NCBI GenBank assembly: GCA_018398765.1
Contig: JAHBMJ010004927.1
Coordinates: 28,281-92,280 of the forward strand
Length of the DNA: 64,000 nucleotides
Origin: Chromera velia
Lineage: Eukaryota; Sar; Chromeraceae
Direction: 5' to 3'
Every line of letters starts with the position of its first letter. Positions within the stretch are counted from its first letter, which is position 1. Of the stretch, positions 1 through 11,780 are shown piece by piece. A model generated the notes under the pieces. That model had not been told where the DNA came from, did no database searches, and saw only the letters and a program-made list of their open reading frames with translations. The position numbers were made by a program, and so were the translations under genes.

Positions 1-2404
1 TCTGAAACCCGCCGCCCATTCCTTCCTCTTCGTCCTCTCCCCCCCCTCTGGCCTTCCACCGAGCGTTTATCCCCATGTCCTCCTCTTCTTCCTCCTCGTA
101 CCCGTCGCTTGCGCTGTCACTACTGCCACTGCTACTCCCCCCCCCACTAGCAAACATGCCGACGTCATCAACAATAAAATCGTCCTCTGACTCTGCATCC
201 AGACACAAAACATAACGACTAAAAGTGAAAACCGTGGGCAGACGTTGGAAAGAAAATCACGTCTAAATGATTCTGGAAAGATTCGAAATCGAAAAAAGAA
301 AAGACGCCCGAGCAACATGCAACAACAGGACCTTTAACCTTTAGAACAACACACAAACATAAAGAAATTCAAATGACGACCACGGGTCCAGCATTTCTCT
401 CGGCTGACCAACACATTCGACATCTTCGCCAGGCATATCGGCGCAGACTGGGAGAGGAGCAAATAGACAGACAAGCAGACACACATTGTCAGAAACAGGC
501 AGAGACACACAGGCAGACAGACCAACCTTCCGGTTGAGACTCTCCGTCCCCTTCTCTTTCATCCTCTTCTTCCTCGTCCTCTTCCTCATCTTCGTTCACA
601 GTGTCTCTATGTTCCCCAAACCTCAGCATTCGGCTAAGGAATTTTCTCTTCGTTGCTCCTCTGCCCTCCCCCTCCCCCCTGCTCCCGAGACTCGCCCTCC
701 CCGTGTCGAGACCCCCAGCCGGAGACGCATCAGAAGAGGAAGAGGAACGCTGACGGAAAAAACGCGCTTCTGCAAGCGAACAAGGAAAGGTTCACACCCA
801 ATGAAAAAGTAAGGCAAAAAGCAGCTAGGGGAAGAAAGGAAAGGAGGATCTCCGGTCTTCAAAGGTCTCTGCAGGGAACCCATTGATTCTAGGGACGCAA
901 GCAAATTGAGCTTCGTGACATGGGTAAACACGCAGACTTGTAACGGGATTCAGAGATGCGAAGTACCAGTTCAGGAGCTGGAATCTTCAGAAGAGGAGGA
1001 AGAAGCATGAACGAGAGGTGTTGGGAGCAAAAGCATCAGATACGGTGTTCCGTTCGTGCAGATGCAAAAGACAGTAAAGCTGCCCTGTAGATAGAAACAG
1101 CACGAAAAATCGGACCTACCGTATTTCCTTTGCTCCTTCTCTATTCGTCTTGCTCGTCGTGCCCTTTTCTTTTCTCTTTTCTGTTCTCTCAGGGCCTTTT
1201 CTGCTCTTCTCTTCTGCTCTTCAGGCGACACAAACGCAGCAGCTGCAGCGGCGGCTGCCACCTCCACGTCGTCGTCACTGTCTTCCAGCGTTCTCTTCCG
1301 GGATCGAGAGGGAATGCGCTCTTGCCCCCCCTCCGTCTCCAAAACCCTCATGTTCTTTCTCTTCAAGGCTACCTCCACCTCATCATCATCATCGTCGCCG
1401 AGCGTGACAAACACCCGAGGGGGATGGGCTGCAGAAGACCCAGAGAAGCCTTTGTTACTCTGGTTCTGGGAGGGGGGATTTCGGTTCTCTCCCTCGTCTT
1501 CTGAGCTGTCGAGAATCTGACTCAAGGAAGCCCTTTGGGCCTTTTGTTTCTGTTGCGTCTGTGCCTTCTGTTCCTGCTCCTCTTCACTGCTACTTTCTAA
1601 AATTGCTTTTTGTTTTCGTCTACTCTTCTTAATTGGGACCTCATCAGAAGCATCCTCTCCCTCGCCTTCCTCGAGAATCTGCCGTTTGTGTCGATTTCGC
1701 TTTCCGGGACCCTTTTCTTTCGAGTGCACAGGGGGAAAGAAGTCGTCATCACTGCTTTCACCATGGGATGGTCCCTTCTTTGTTGCCACGCCTTTCTCTT
1801 TTCCGTCCTTCTCCCCCCCTTCCATGTCTTCGTCTTCTTCTAACAACACCTTGCCTCTCTTTTCTTGAATGATTCCTTTTCCCGCTCCCTTTCCCTCTTC
1901 CATCTGCTCCTCCTCCTCCTCCTCCTCCTCCTCCTCCTCCTCCTCTAAAATTGCTTTGCGTGTCCTCGAACCCCCCGCTTGTTTTGATTTGGAAATGGTG
2001 AGGCGGTCTGATTCTGCGTCGGCTTCGTTTGCTGCCGGGGGCAGGAGTTTGACGTTCCCCGGATTTCTCAGCGATTTCTGTGAAATGCCGTCTCCGTCTC
2101 CGTCACCCTGCCCGCCTCTCTTGGCGTCTCTACCCCCCTTTTCTCCGCTACCAGCCGACTTCAACCCCGTCTCCTTTTCATTCTCTTTCGACTTTGATTC
2201 CTCCTCTTGTGCACGCCTCTGCCTTCTCGTCACAGGTCGAGCGGTAGGGGCTGGAGGAGCAGAAGATGCCGAAGCAGAAGCAGATGCGCCATTATCTGTC
2301 GCTGCAGTCCGGGCACCCCGGGGGCCGCGGCGAGGCTCTTGTTTCTCTGCAGGTTGTGCTCCTCGAGACTCTGCTTTTTTTCTCGGCATTATGTTCTTGA
2401 ACAA
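1..2404 (-). CDS. Acidic/basic disordered, probably nuclear protein (N-terminal part, runs off window)
   Basis: Three minus-strand exons join in phase: 2404-1120, 769-527 and 192-1 (still open at the window edge). The donors are GTAGGT and GTTGGT, and both acceptors end in TGCAG. The start could be ATG 2404 or the internal ATG at 2389 (MPRKK). About 570 residues are visible. They are almost all charged or low complexity: a run of about 14 Glu, a nine-Ala run, Lys/Arg-rich blocks, Ser-rich blocks, and in the last exon an acidic SEDDFIVDD stretch. Six or more short motifs of the form basic-x-(I/V/T)-L-(E/D)-acidic recur (KAILEEE, RQILEEG, KAILESS, SQILDSS, RVLETE, RTLEDSD). Such composition is known from the tails of chromatin, transcription-elongation and DNA-repair factors; DDFIVDD-like strings occur for example in SPT6-type proteins but are not diagnostic. 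Any folded domain must lie to the left of the window. The family is not recognised. Confidence 0.72.
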
Positions 2405-3208
2405 ACAGACGTTCTCTCACAAAAACGTTAATGTATTAGTGGAAGAAAGCCTCGCCAGGTCTTCATGCAAGATACCTCTTGTCGGACAAAAACTCTCAAA
2501 CGGTCCCGTCCACACCAAAGGCCCCCAATCCCGACGAGAAGAAGATGCACTGAAATGCTCGTCAGATTTAAAGGACATGAAGCTGTTCAAGCTGGTGAAG
2601 GAACGGGAGGAGTGATGGAGGAGTGCGCTGCTGGGGGTGCCACCCGGAGTGGAACTGTGCCAGGAAGAAACCCATGACGCCGGAGGGTCGGTCCGTCCCG
2701 GCGACATGCAGGCCGCGCGGTCCTGGCCGGTCCCATCGGACTACGTAGTAACGCGGCCCCGCGCCGGGACCGGCCACACGTACCGGGCCACTTCCGGAAA
2801 AAGACGTGCGAAGTTGTCAAAAAAGCGAAATTCAAGGCCCGCACGCGGTGCTTTTCTTTCCGGGGCCATGGGTTTGGCTATATGGTTTAATTGGCTCGGC
2901 CAACCATAACCTGGCAACAGACTGTTGAGCCGCGAGCTGAATGGTTCGTCGCGAGCCTATAGCTCCGTTGTCTGCAAGCACCTGCATGGCACCAAACAGA
3001 CAAGCAGAGAACACCTTTTCGGCCCGCCCTCTCAACCAGTAGCTGAATCCACAACGGCGACGAGAACGAAAGTTGTTGCCCGTTGAAATGCGTTGACAGC
3101 CTTTCTGGATCTTCGGCCTCCTCTTGATTGAGACTTGCTGTCTTTCGCTCCTCACTGCCAGTTTGCCTTGTTCAGGGGCTCTCAAGTGACAACAAACACA
3201 GGGAGCCA
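2405..3208. other. Intergenic, no gene seen
   Basis: This stretch separates the divergent starts of the acidic protein gene (minus) and the LRR pseudogene (plus), so it may hold two promoters. Open frames on both strands are short, overlap each other and show no domain. No TATA-like box, repeat or RNA gene could be supported. Confidence 0.4.
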
Positions 3209-6090
3209 ATGGAGCCTTATGCCATCATCCTCGCTGAGCACGCAGCCCCAAGTTCAGAGACGCTCTCCGACCTCGGGTGGCAACGAGACGGCTTTGGATT
3301 GATGTGGGTCCTCTTGAACTTGATCAACAGAGGGCGCGTTGACCTCCGCTTCCCGGTTCTCGACCTTTCGAGGTTTTCGTTGGGACCGTCAAAGCTCGGG
3401 CTTCTCCTCTCTTCCCTACCTGGTGGAGTGGAAATACTCCGATGCGGTCCTCGTGTCTGCAAGGACCCGGCGCTCCAGGTTCTCCTGTCCTTCCTCAAGA
3501 ATGACCCGGGACCCTGGAGGGCATGGACCTGGAAAACCTGAACCTGAACCTGGACCTGGAGGGCAACCTGAACCTGGAGGGCAACCTCCTCCGGGGCCCT
3601 TCTGTGATGGAGGCCCTCGGGAAGGCGCTCTCCTCTGAGGGGGGACCGAGAGTTCGCACTCTGAACCTCCGTGGCAACGCTCTGGAACCTTCAGGGGTGC
3701 AGGCGCTCATGGAAGCTTTCTCTTCTCTCACACAGCAGCAGCAGCAGCAAGAGGAGGAGCAGGCACTACCCTTAGAGTCTCTCGATCTCTCGCGAACAAA
3801 AGCCCGAGTTGGGGGGGTGAAAGCCCTGGCAGAGGCAATGAAGGCGAAGAAATTGACCTCTTTGAGAACCCTAGACTTGCATGGAAACGACGTGAGGTCT
3901 GAGGGTACGAGACACCTTGCTTCTGCCGTTAATGCAGGGGGGGTGCCCAATCTTCGAGTGTTGGTCCTGAGAGAGACTGGACTCACGCACGTGAACGGTG
4001 GTGGGTACAGTGTGAGAGGGGAAAGAGATTTTTCTCCGCTGTCCGAGCTGCTTAGTACAACATCGCTCCCAGAGTTGGAAGAATTCGACTTGAGCAGCAA
4101 CTATCTCTTCAGAGTGACACAGCAGGCGGCGGAAGGAGCAGGAGGGGGAGCGGACCCTGCAAGCAGAACCCCCGTTTCTCCGGATGTATTCCTGTCGAAA
4201 CGTTTCCCGAAACTTCGCAAACTTCTTCTTGACGGAAATTGCATGAGCGATGGGCAATTAGAATTATTTTTTGGTGAGTTGGGTCGAGACGGTGCGCCTT
4301 CTCTGGAAGAGCTGGTGCTCTTCGGCACGACAGAGACAGCTGAGAGATTTTCCAACGCCATAACTTCGTCTCATTTGCCTCAATTGAGAAGGCTTCAGAT
4401 GCGAATGGATATACCTGTTGGACGTGGCCAGAGCCGCGAGCTGTTACGAACTCGCAACCAGGCAAGCGCCATCAATTTGGCTCGTAGTTTGACGAGTGGC
4501 AACACACGTCATCTCCAAAGCCTAGACCTGCAGGGGTTGTCATTCGTCTCTGACGGCAGTCTGCTGGCACTCGCAGAAGGGATTCGAGGGGGCGGACTTT
4601 CGTTGTTAGAAAATCTGGTCTTCGATCCATTGGGAGGTCTGGAAGACACTTTGGATGATATCCCGGGTGACTTTTTGCACCGAATTGGAGTCCGACGTGT
4701 GAATGGGCATTCCGTGTCTGCATTGGGGGGGGCGCTTGGTGGTGGCGGGTGCCCGTCTCTGTCAAAGCTTCGGTTGGGGTGGTAGGAAGAGGGGGATGAG
4801 GGGTTGGGGGGGATTGCGGCGGGTTTGGGTGCTGGGGGACTGGAGTTCCTTTGCGATTTGAGTCTGTCTGTTAAGTGTGGGGAAGAGGAATCGGAGGGGT
4901 GCATAGCTCTGGGTGAGGTCTTAGGTGCCGGCAGAGTCAAGTCGCTTCGAAATGTGAAACTTGACTGGCATTCTCATCAGAGCTTTGGCGCTGTGTGTGA
5001 AGGCGTTTCACGAGGGAGTCTGGCCGCTCCTGTGTTGTTGGACGTGGTGCTGAGGGGGGAAGGGCCGTTGACACAGAAAACAGTGACTGCTTTCTCGGAG
5101 GTCATTCGTGGTGGGAAATTGTCGGGGTTGCGGAGGATTCGCCTGATGCCATTTGGGGGGGAAGAGTGTAGTGGGGGTGCGGGGGAAGTACTTGGAGAGG
5201 CCTTTTCTCACGCAGAAGCACGAATGGATTCTCTTGAAGAGGTCTCGATGCGTCACAGCATCCAGCTACAGAACGGGGGTCTTTTGATAGACACTGGCGA
5301 CGTGTTTGTCAAGGGACTTTCTCGTGGCTCCGTGCGTTTTCCGTCTCTGCAACGATTGTTTAAGAACGCCCCCTACGTGAGTGTCCTTTCGTCTACGTAT
5401 CTGTCAGAGATGGTCGCAGCAGGAAGAGTGCCGAGTCTGAGAGAGATGGATCTCGAGTTCTCGGGCAGCCGTTGTCAAGCTGCGGTGTCAGCCTTCGGCC
5501 TCGCACTCAGCTCGCCCTCAATTTCTTCGCTGAGGTCTCTGACGATCAGTTTTCGACGTGACAGAGATCCGCTGTTTCCGCCTGCAAGAGAACCGCAGGG
5601 CGAGGAGAAGTCTGTTGCCATGGATGCCGTTCGAATGTTTTCGGAAGCATTAAGCGGCGGGTCTCTGCGTCACCTTGAACACGCTTCCTTTGGGGGCCTC
5701 ACCGACCTTGACGAGGTCCGTATTTTGTGTGAGGGCCTGGGGAGTGGCAAGTTGCAATCGCTCAACTCGCTGTGGCTGGGGAACATTACTTTCGGGGCAG
5801 ATGAGGCTGCGGGGTGGCGGGTCCTCTCAGAGGTCCTGGTCGCAGAGAAAGTGCCCTGCTTACAGACAGTGCGCTTTTTTTCCATGTCTATCAATGACAA
5901 CCACTTTTTGACTCTGACAGAGGCCTGGGGGACTCACCAGCCGCCTCCGCTCACAAACCTACGGTTCGTCCAAACAACTCCTCTTTCAACAAATGCGGTG
6001 GAGGCTTTGCGGACAATGTACAAATCCGGTCGGATGCCTCATCTGCTTTCTGCGGAGCTTGGTCACAACGTTCGAGTTGAAATCATTTGA
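3209..6090 (+). pseudogene. Intronless LRR (ribonuclease-inhibitor-type) gene, broken by a frameshift and a stop
   Basis: Starting at ATG 3209 (MEPYAIILAEHAA), the reading frame covers about 960 codons without introns. It consists of degenerate 26-30-residue leucine-rich repeats of ribonuclease-inhibitor/NLR style, with recurring LxxLxLxxN cores and GGxxALAEAL-like helices. Two lesions interrupt it. First, the frame changes by one base between about 3498 and 3522, inside a tract rich in ACCTGG/ACCTGA hexamers; the upstream frame then stops at 3541. Second, an in-frame TAG lies at 4783-4785, and LRR sequence continues on both sides of it to the stop at 6088-6090. The N-terminal 95 residues align by eye with the LRR genes at 41.6-45.6 kb and 59.8-61.1 kb (shared KLGLLLSSLP block), which are split by introns here. 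LRR proteins of this type are usually interaction scaffolds; the partner is unknown. Assembly error could explain either lesion. Confidence 0.75.
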
Positions 6091-7489
6091 CATTTGGAAT
6101 TATAATGAAGCCTATTATGAAGGGAAAATAAATTGCACTTACCTGAGAGGCTTGAACATGATGATGAAAAGAAGGTTTGAGAAACCGTTTTTGACCCTGC
6201 ATGGTTCTTATTCTCAACGCAGATGGTATGCTACATGGAAATAAAAGATCAATCGAAATCGATCGGAATTTGATCCATCATCCATCGTTTCCGATGCATG
6301 GTGGTGAGTTAATATGGCTAGTAATATATACTGAATTGATAAGTTATAGTTGACTGCTCTAGTAGTGACGGCTTAGTTTGAATGTTTCATCATGTTTCAG
6401 TGTTTCAGCTTCGATCTACTCCGATTAAAATAAAAAAAAACTAGAAAAAAAACTATCGACTATATGTGAGTCGGCATTAGAACCAGCTCAGGCTCAGGCT
6501 CAGGAGGTCAACCTTCTGAACATAAATTCAAATCGTTATAAATCGTCATCATCATCATCATACCTAGGCTCTGCACTATATTAAAAAAAAAAAAAAAAAG
6601 ATGAGAAAACTTTTTTTTTTAATTTTTTTTTTTTATTTATCATGACATTCAAAAAAATGATTCAATAGGCAAACAACTGTTATTCAAGTGTTGCAAAAGT
6701 GTTGCACGGGGTGTTGTATTGAAAACCATATACTTTTCAGTTGATAAATAAATAAAAAAAAAAAGATCAAAAACTTTCTTTTTTTTCTTTTTTTTTTTAT
6801 TTATGGAGTGCAGAGCATAGCATAATACGTTATTATTTACTGACTACTATATCAAAACTTCAGAGTTACTTAATTGATTGATTGATTGATTAATGATTAT
6901 TGTTATACTAGCCGTTATATCATATCATTATAACATATCGATTATTATTATCGGATTACGATAAAAAAAAAATAATAAGAATTTCATAATATTTTTTCTG
7001 CTTTAAGTTTACGATAGATAGAATTAGATATCATTTTTTCTGTGGTAACTTCTACGTGCCTTGATTTTGCAGCTCATTATATGAAAAAGGCGTACTATAG
7101 TTTACAAATGAATGTTCTAAAACAGCTTTGAAAGTAGGTCTCAGACAAGTATTAAACGTACTGCGTTTAACAAGTTATCATCATAATAAGAGAGTAACGT
7201 TATCAGAAAATCATATTTAAGTCAAACAATTTTTCAAGCTGGTTCCCTCTCTAACTTCTTCCTCTTTCACTACCATACACTTTCTCTACTAACTCCCTGC
7301 CAAACGCCCCATATCACCACACGTCACGCTCTCACAGCCGCGCGGAGGAGATTCTCTACACTGACGGACTACGACTTGGGCCTAGACTTGGGCCAAGAAA
7401 GCGGCTCTGCGACCTCATCTCCCCCCCTCTGTCTGGCATATGCACCTCTAATTACTCTATGGAGAATCAGTTTGATCCCAACCACCCAC
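6091..7489. other. AT-rich intergenic stretch
   Basis: The sequence is very AT-rich, with long A and T runs, short ATGA/TTGA repeats and no credible reading frame. It holds the MITE-like element at 6568-6816. From about 7250 it becomes pyrimidine-rich and closer in composition to gene regions. Confidence 0.6.
6568..6816. mobile_element. MITE-like element with inverted ends
   Basis: A perfect 10-bp inverted repeat, GCTCTGCACT at 6568-6577 and AGTGCAGAGC at 6807-6816, bounds 249 bp. Directly inside the left end lies a long A run and inside the right end a long T run, so the ends can pair further. Two more A-run/T-run pairs lie in the middle. There is no coding capacity. No clear target-site duplication is visible. 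A chance inverted repeat in AT-rich DNA remains possible. Confidence 0.4.
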
Positions 7490-8394
7490 TATAGATCTAA
7501 TTCAGTGACCTCCAGCTTCTTTCAAAGACTAACCCCTTCTTCCTTCCCTCCCTCTCTTCGACCGTAACTGCCGCCCCCGCGGTTACCTGTCCTATTCCTA
7601 CCCCCTTCAGTACACCATGATTGCCTCCAGCTCCGGGAACTCCCCTACTAGAACGGTCGTTTTCTCTTTGACTGCTCTGGATCAGCTGTTGCTGAACACC
7701 TTTACTCTTTTTTTTCTTGATATCAACACCTTGAGGCTCCATAAAAAGGTAAAAAACGACCGCTAAGCGACCATGCACGAAAGAACGTGCTGCACCCTCC
7801 AACCCCCCTCTCCTTATGGCTTTCTAGTCTGGTTTTCCCTGTTCAGAAAGAGAGGGAGCCAGAGGTCCTGCATATCTGGCCCCTCGCTGTTGAGATTGAA
7901 GACACGCCGGACGAATGTAGCCTCAGTGACATACAAGGCAGTCACTCTTTCGTCTGCTGCCTCTGCATCGGTCACCGGTGGATTTAGATCGTAGCAGATA
8001 GAGGAGAACAGCCCAAGATGCCCCACTCTGTACCTTTACAAAAGCCACGGTGACCAGGGTCACTCTGCACTCCAAAACCTTCTTATGTTGGATCGCGTTA
8101 CTTTAACTAAGATTGACAAGTGCCTGTTGCAGTATCGAGGCACAATCTCCTCCTTGAAATAATCAGAATGACAACCTCTACCAGCTGTAGGGCCAACAGC
8201 TTGGCCTTTTCAAGGTTAAATTTAAGGAGAGACTGTACTTCCTCTTGATTGAGACGGGGAGGAAGAAGAGTCTGCGGCGGGGAAGGGCATGCATGAGGAA
8301 ATGAGGGGCCGCGGGGTATTGAGTCAGGAGGAGCTGACGGACGTTGACCAAGTCCGTCATGCTCAGTCCGGGGCCTGTCTGCCTCCCCACTCAT
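7490..8394 (-). other. Possible coding remnants, family unknown
   Basis: Several minus-strand frames look protein-like but do not join into a clean model. One frame (8394-8107) starts MSGEADRPR and contains a Gln/Glu/Leu-rich helix (LNQEEVQSLLKFNLEKAKLL). A second (8026-7814) reads through CYDLNPPVTDAEAADERV and ends at 7814. A third (7802-7497) has a Lys-rich patch. The splice phases I tried did not match. These could be exons of one gene, decayed pieces, or chance frames. Confidence 0.28.
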
Positions 8395-9437
8395 ATACTA
8401 ACACTTAGGGGCACGAATCATCTAGGCGCTGCTACCCAGAGTCGGGTCTGTCTGCAGCAGTCTGAGCACCCCTGATAGGACCACTTCAGTGCGCGCCTAG
8501 AGTGCCCATATAACTAAGCACGGAATCATCGTCAGAGGATAACCAGTCATTCATACTGAGAGTCCTAAGGGACGGATCTTCATGGGGGACGGGTGGTCAG
8601 ACTGCATGTGGATGCGTGTATGGGTGTCGGGAGGGAGGGAGGGAGGATGGAGGAAGGGAGGGAAAAAGGGAGGGAAAGAGAGAGAAAAAAAGGGAGGAGG
8701 GAGGAGAGAGAAAGGAGGGAAGGAGGGGAGTGCCGGATTGAACAAGCGAAGTTAAGCAGAGAAAGGATCCGAAACATTGGGAGAGCTAGATTCGGATGGT
8801 CCGTCCTCGTATTTGCTGAACGATCTCCTCTGCCTCACTTTGATTCCCAGAAACAAAAAATCAATTAAAATAACCAAAGCATACCAAAGAGGCCCACCCA
8901 ATGAATGCAGCCGAGGAGGGAAAGAAATAAAAGCAAAAAGAGATAAGCTTAAGCAACTAGAGAAGCAAAAGACTTAGATTGCTGCAACATGATAAAACAT
9001 CTTGTTGGGCTAGCTAGCTTGTCCATGGCTAGGTCCATGGTCATGCATAGGCCAATAAAAAAAATCTCTCAAAATTAGAAAGCACCCCCCACCCCCCCAT
9101 ACACCCGCCTACCTAAATTAAAGAGTATGTCTATGCGCATTCCCTCCAATTCCTTTTCAGGAGAAAGTCTCTCCACCACTTTCACATTCCAGACCCATCT
9201 TTGACTCACGAACTCGGACCAAATGATTATCGGCCACTGATTCTACAATCATAAACAGACTGAGTATTTGTTTACAAAAGCACATCATGGTCAGTCTGGC
9301 GCCAAGCAGAAAGGGAACTACTTTCACCAGCGCTTATACACATATGCATAGAGAGAGACACCGGAACAAGAACTTTCACAAGCCGCGCGGAAGAGACAAA
9401 ATGTAAAGAGAGAAAGGTTGGGAGAAAAACAGCTTAA
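8395..9437. other. Intergenic; GGGA-rich purine tract
   Basis: No gene is supported. A purine-only tract of GGGA/GGAA/GAGA units occupies about 8628-8730. The rest is unremarkable, moderately AT-rich sequence. Confidence 0.5.
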
Positions 9438-11780
9438 TTAATGTCCCGAAGAACCGAGGAAAGACACTGTCACTAACAGCAATAAAGCGGGATCTACACT
9501 CAAACCCATACCCAAGGCAAAGACAAAGAAGTTAGACGATGCAAAAGTGCTACTGCCCTCCACGAGCGAGAGCCCGAGTCTGGATTTCAGCGTCTCTGTG
9601 AGGCACCGGCAGATTTCTGTCCTGGTCAGGATTCTCCCCCCTGTATTTGATTGGTCTTGACGGAGAACTTGAAGTTGAAAGCACATTGCTTGGGATGCTG
9701 CTGAGATGTGTCGCCCCTCTGCAATGACAGGGCCGTGCCTGTCTCCTGGAGGAGATCATACGAGTACTGCCCTCCCTCCGATAACGATTTCTGCGAGACA
9801 GCAAAGAGGCTGGTCCACACCCGAGTCTCACTCTCCTTCAACTCACCCTCGTCCTGAGGGTGCCGGCTGTTCGCTGTATTGAAGAAGGCCATAGAGGTAT
9901 CAGAAGCCGCTAAAGGCTCCACGGACAGGGAAGGGAAGAGGAAACCGCCTGAGGGATAAAACCGATGCATGGAATTCGAATGGAAAAAAGAGGAACAACG
10001 AAAGGCCAAGGTGGTCCCATGCAGTGGTCATGTACACGAAGAGAGGTTATTGTGGACTGATAAGGAAGGGACAAACATGTAACAAACAGAAAAAATGAAA
10101 ATGATAATGAAACCATTGAGCATCTTTGCGCTATTGCCTAGAATCCGAACAAGCATTGCTTTTTCTGTCAGGCCAGCAGCAGAATAAATGCTGATCTAAA
10201 GAAGAAAAAGGCCCAGGGAACAGAGTGCACTGAGACGTTTACGGGGAAGAGAGGGAGCGGGCGGGCTGAAGAGAAAGACCAGATAGAGAATGCATCACGG
10301 GACCTTGTAGGTATATTTTATCCGGCAATATCGGCAGTTTAGTACAAAAAATTTAAGAGACTTTCTAAGGCCTCAAAATGATAAAACAAACTTAAAAAAG
10401 TTATTTAGAAACATTTTTTAGCAAAAAAAAAAATATTTTCTTTTTACACAGATTTGGTCATTTTCCTGACCTCCCCCCTTGCATTTTCACACAAAATCGT
10501 CAAAAAAAATTTTTTTTTAAACATAAAAAATCATTCTAATTGGTTTAGTTTGGTATTAGAAAGCATTTAGAACATATTTGGGAGCCTTTTGAATTTTTTG
10601 CACTATAGAGCCGCATCACTATGTAAAATGGGGTGCGGAACGCACCTATAGCCTACCGTGATACAAAGGAGAGAAGCAGAAGAAAATCAAAAAACTAACC
10701 AACCTATGCTGTCAGCTAGAGCTTGTGGATAGCTGCATCGTATTGACATACATACAGAACGTGTACGAAAAAATTTTATACTGTGAACGTTTCTCCCACG
10801 GCTCACAAGAGAGAAAGAATCAACAAACAGGAAGTGAAAAGAGATGGCCACATACAGACAACAAAAATTTCGAAGTCGATGCAACTATAAAAGAGCAAGC
10901 CCAGCAAAATGTGATACAAAGAGCTAGCTGCCGAAATAATTGCGTGGAGATACCGAGGGAAGGGGGGAAATGGGAGAAACAAGACACAGAAACTAAAAGA
11001 GAGACATATATGTACTAGATATGCGTACCTAACTAAAAGTCTGATTGTAGATTGGAAGTGGACATTGTTGGCGTATAAGAACATGAAAATGGGGCCTTTG
11101 GAGTTGATGATCCATTAGGATTCATCTGTAGAAAAAAAAGACAATGCCTTCTAAGTCGATATACCTGTACTAGGATTCTCATTCACCTGCACAAGAACCG
11201 AAGCCCACCAACCTCCATCACTCCATTCACAAGGAAGGAAAGACAAAAAGAGAAATAGACGTCCATGCACATTCCACGTATGAAACAGCAGAAACACCAA
11301 AGCGCACTAAAGATAGAAAAGGTGTGGAGTCCGACTGAGGGGTGGACAGACGGACGTATGGACCAAGACGAGCCCTAGAAGAGACAATCATAAAGAAAGT
11401 CACCTGGACAGCTGACAGTATAATAAATGAAAAGAACGTCGAACGTGAAGAAGGAAGAAAAGAAGCACTTTCTGATTCAAATTTGGAGTCACTCACTTAC
11501 TGACAAGAGAAGTTGGTGGCTCCATAGCGGTTGGAGTGAAGCCAAAGATCTTCATCTTTGGAGCCTCAGTCTGCGTCAGTCTGGGAGACGGGACCCTTTG
11601 AAAGGGGGGAAGAAGGAACAGTTACTTTGAACTCCCATGCAAGCGTGTTGTCATCCCCATTCAGAGAAATACCAGTCAGCTCAACTGAGGGCTCTGTGCG
11701 CTCCGGTGCCCCTTGAGACCCCCCCAGCATCCCCGTGTTCATTCTTCCTTCGGCAAGCAAAACCAAAACTGATCGACTGT
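9438..11780 (-). CDS. Last two exons of an unrecognised gene; two one-base frame breaks
   Basis: Two minus-strand exons join in phase: 11780-11501 (acceptor CTACAG, donor GTAAGTGAG) and 9948-9438 (acceptor CCCTCAG, stop TAA). Each exon contains one frame change at a homopolymer: six G on the plus strand at 11604-11609, and six C at 9636-9641. One base fewer at the first and one more at the second would give a continuous frame of about 260 residues. The protein has two similar short strand-like blocks (LAWEFKVTV and FNFKFSVKT) and ends in a hydrophobic stretch (DPALLLLVTVSFLG) that could be a tail anchor or lipid-anchor signal. The 1.55-kb intron holds no feature I could name. Upstream exons were not found. 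The breaks may be assembly errors or show a pseudogene. Confidence 0.45.

Noticed and set aside
1130-2615. Plus-strand Ser/Pro/Leu-rich frames opposite the acidic protein
   Set aside because: They are antisense shadows of the Glu/Lys-rich exon; the minus-strand model has matching splice phases.
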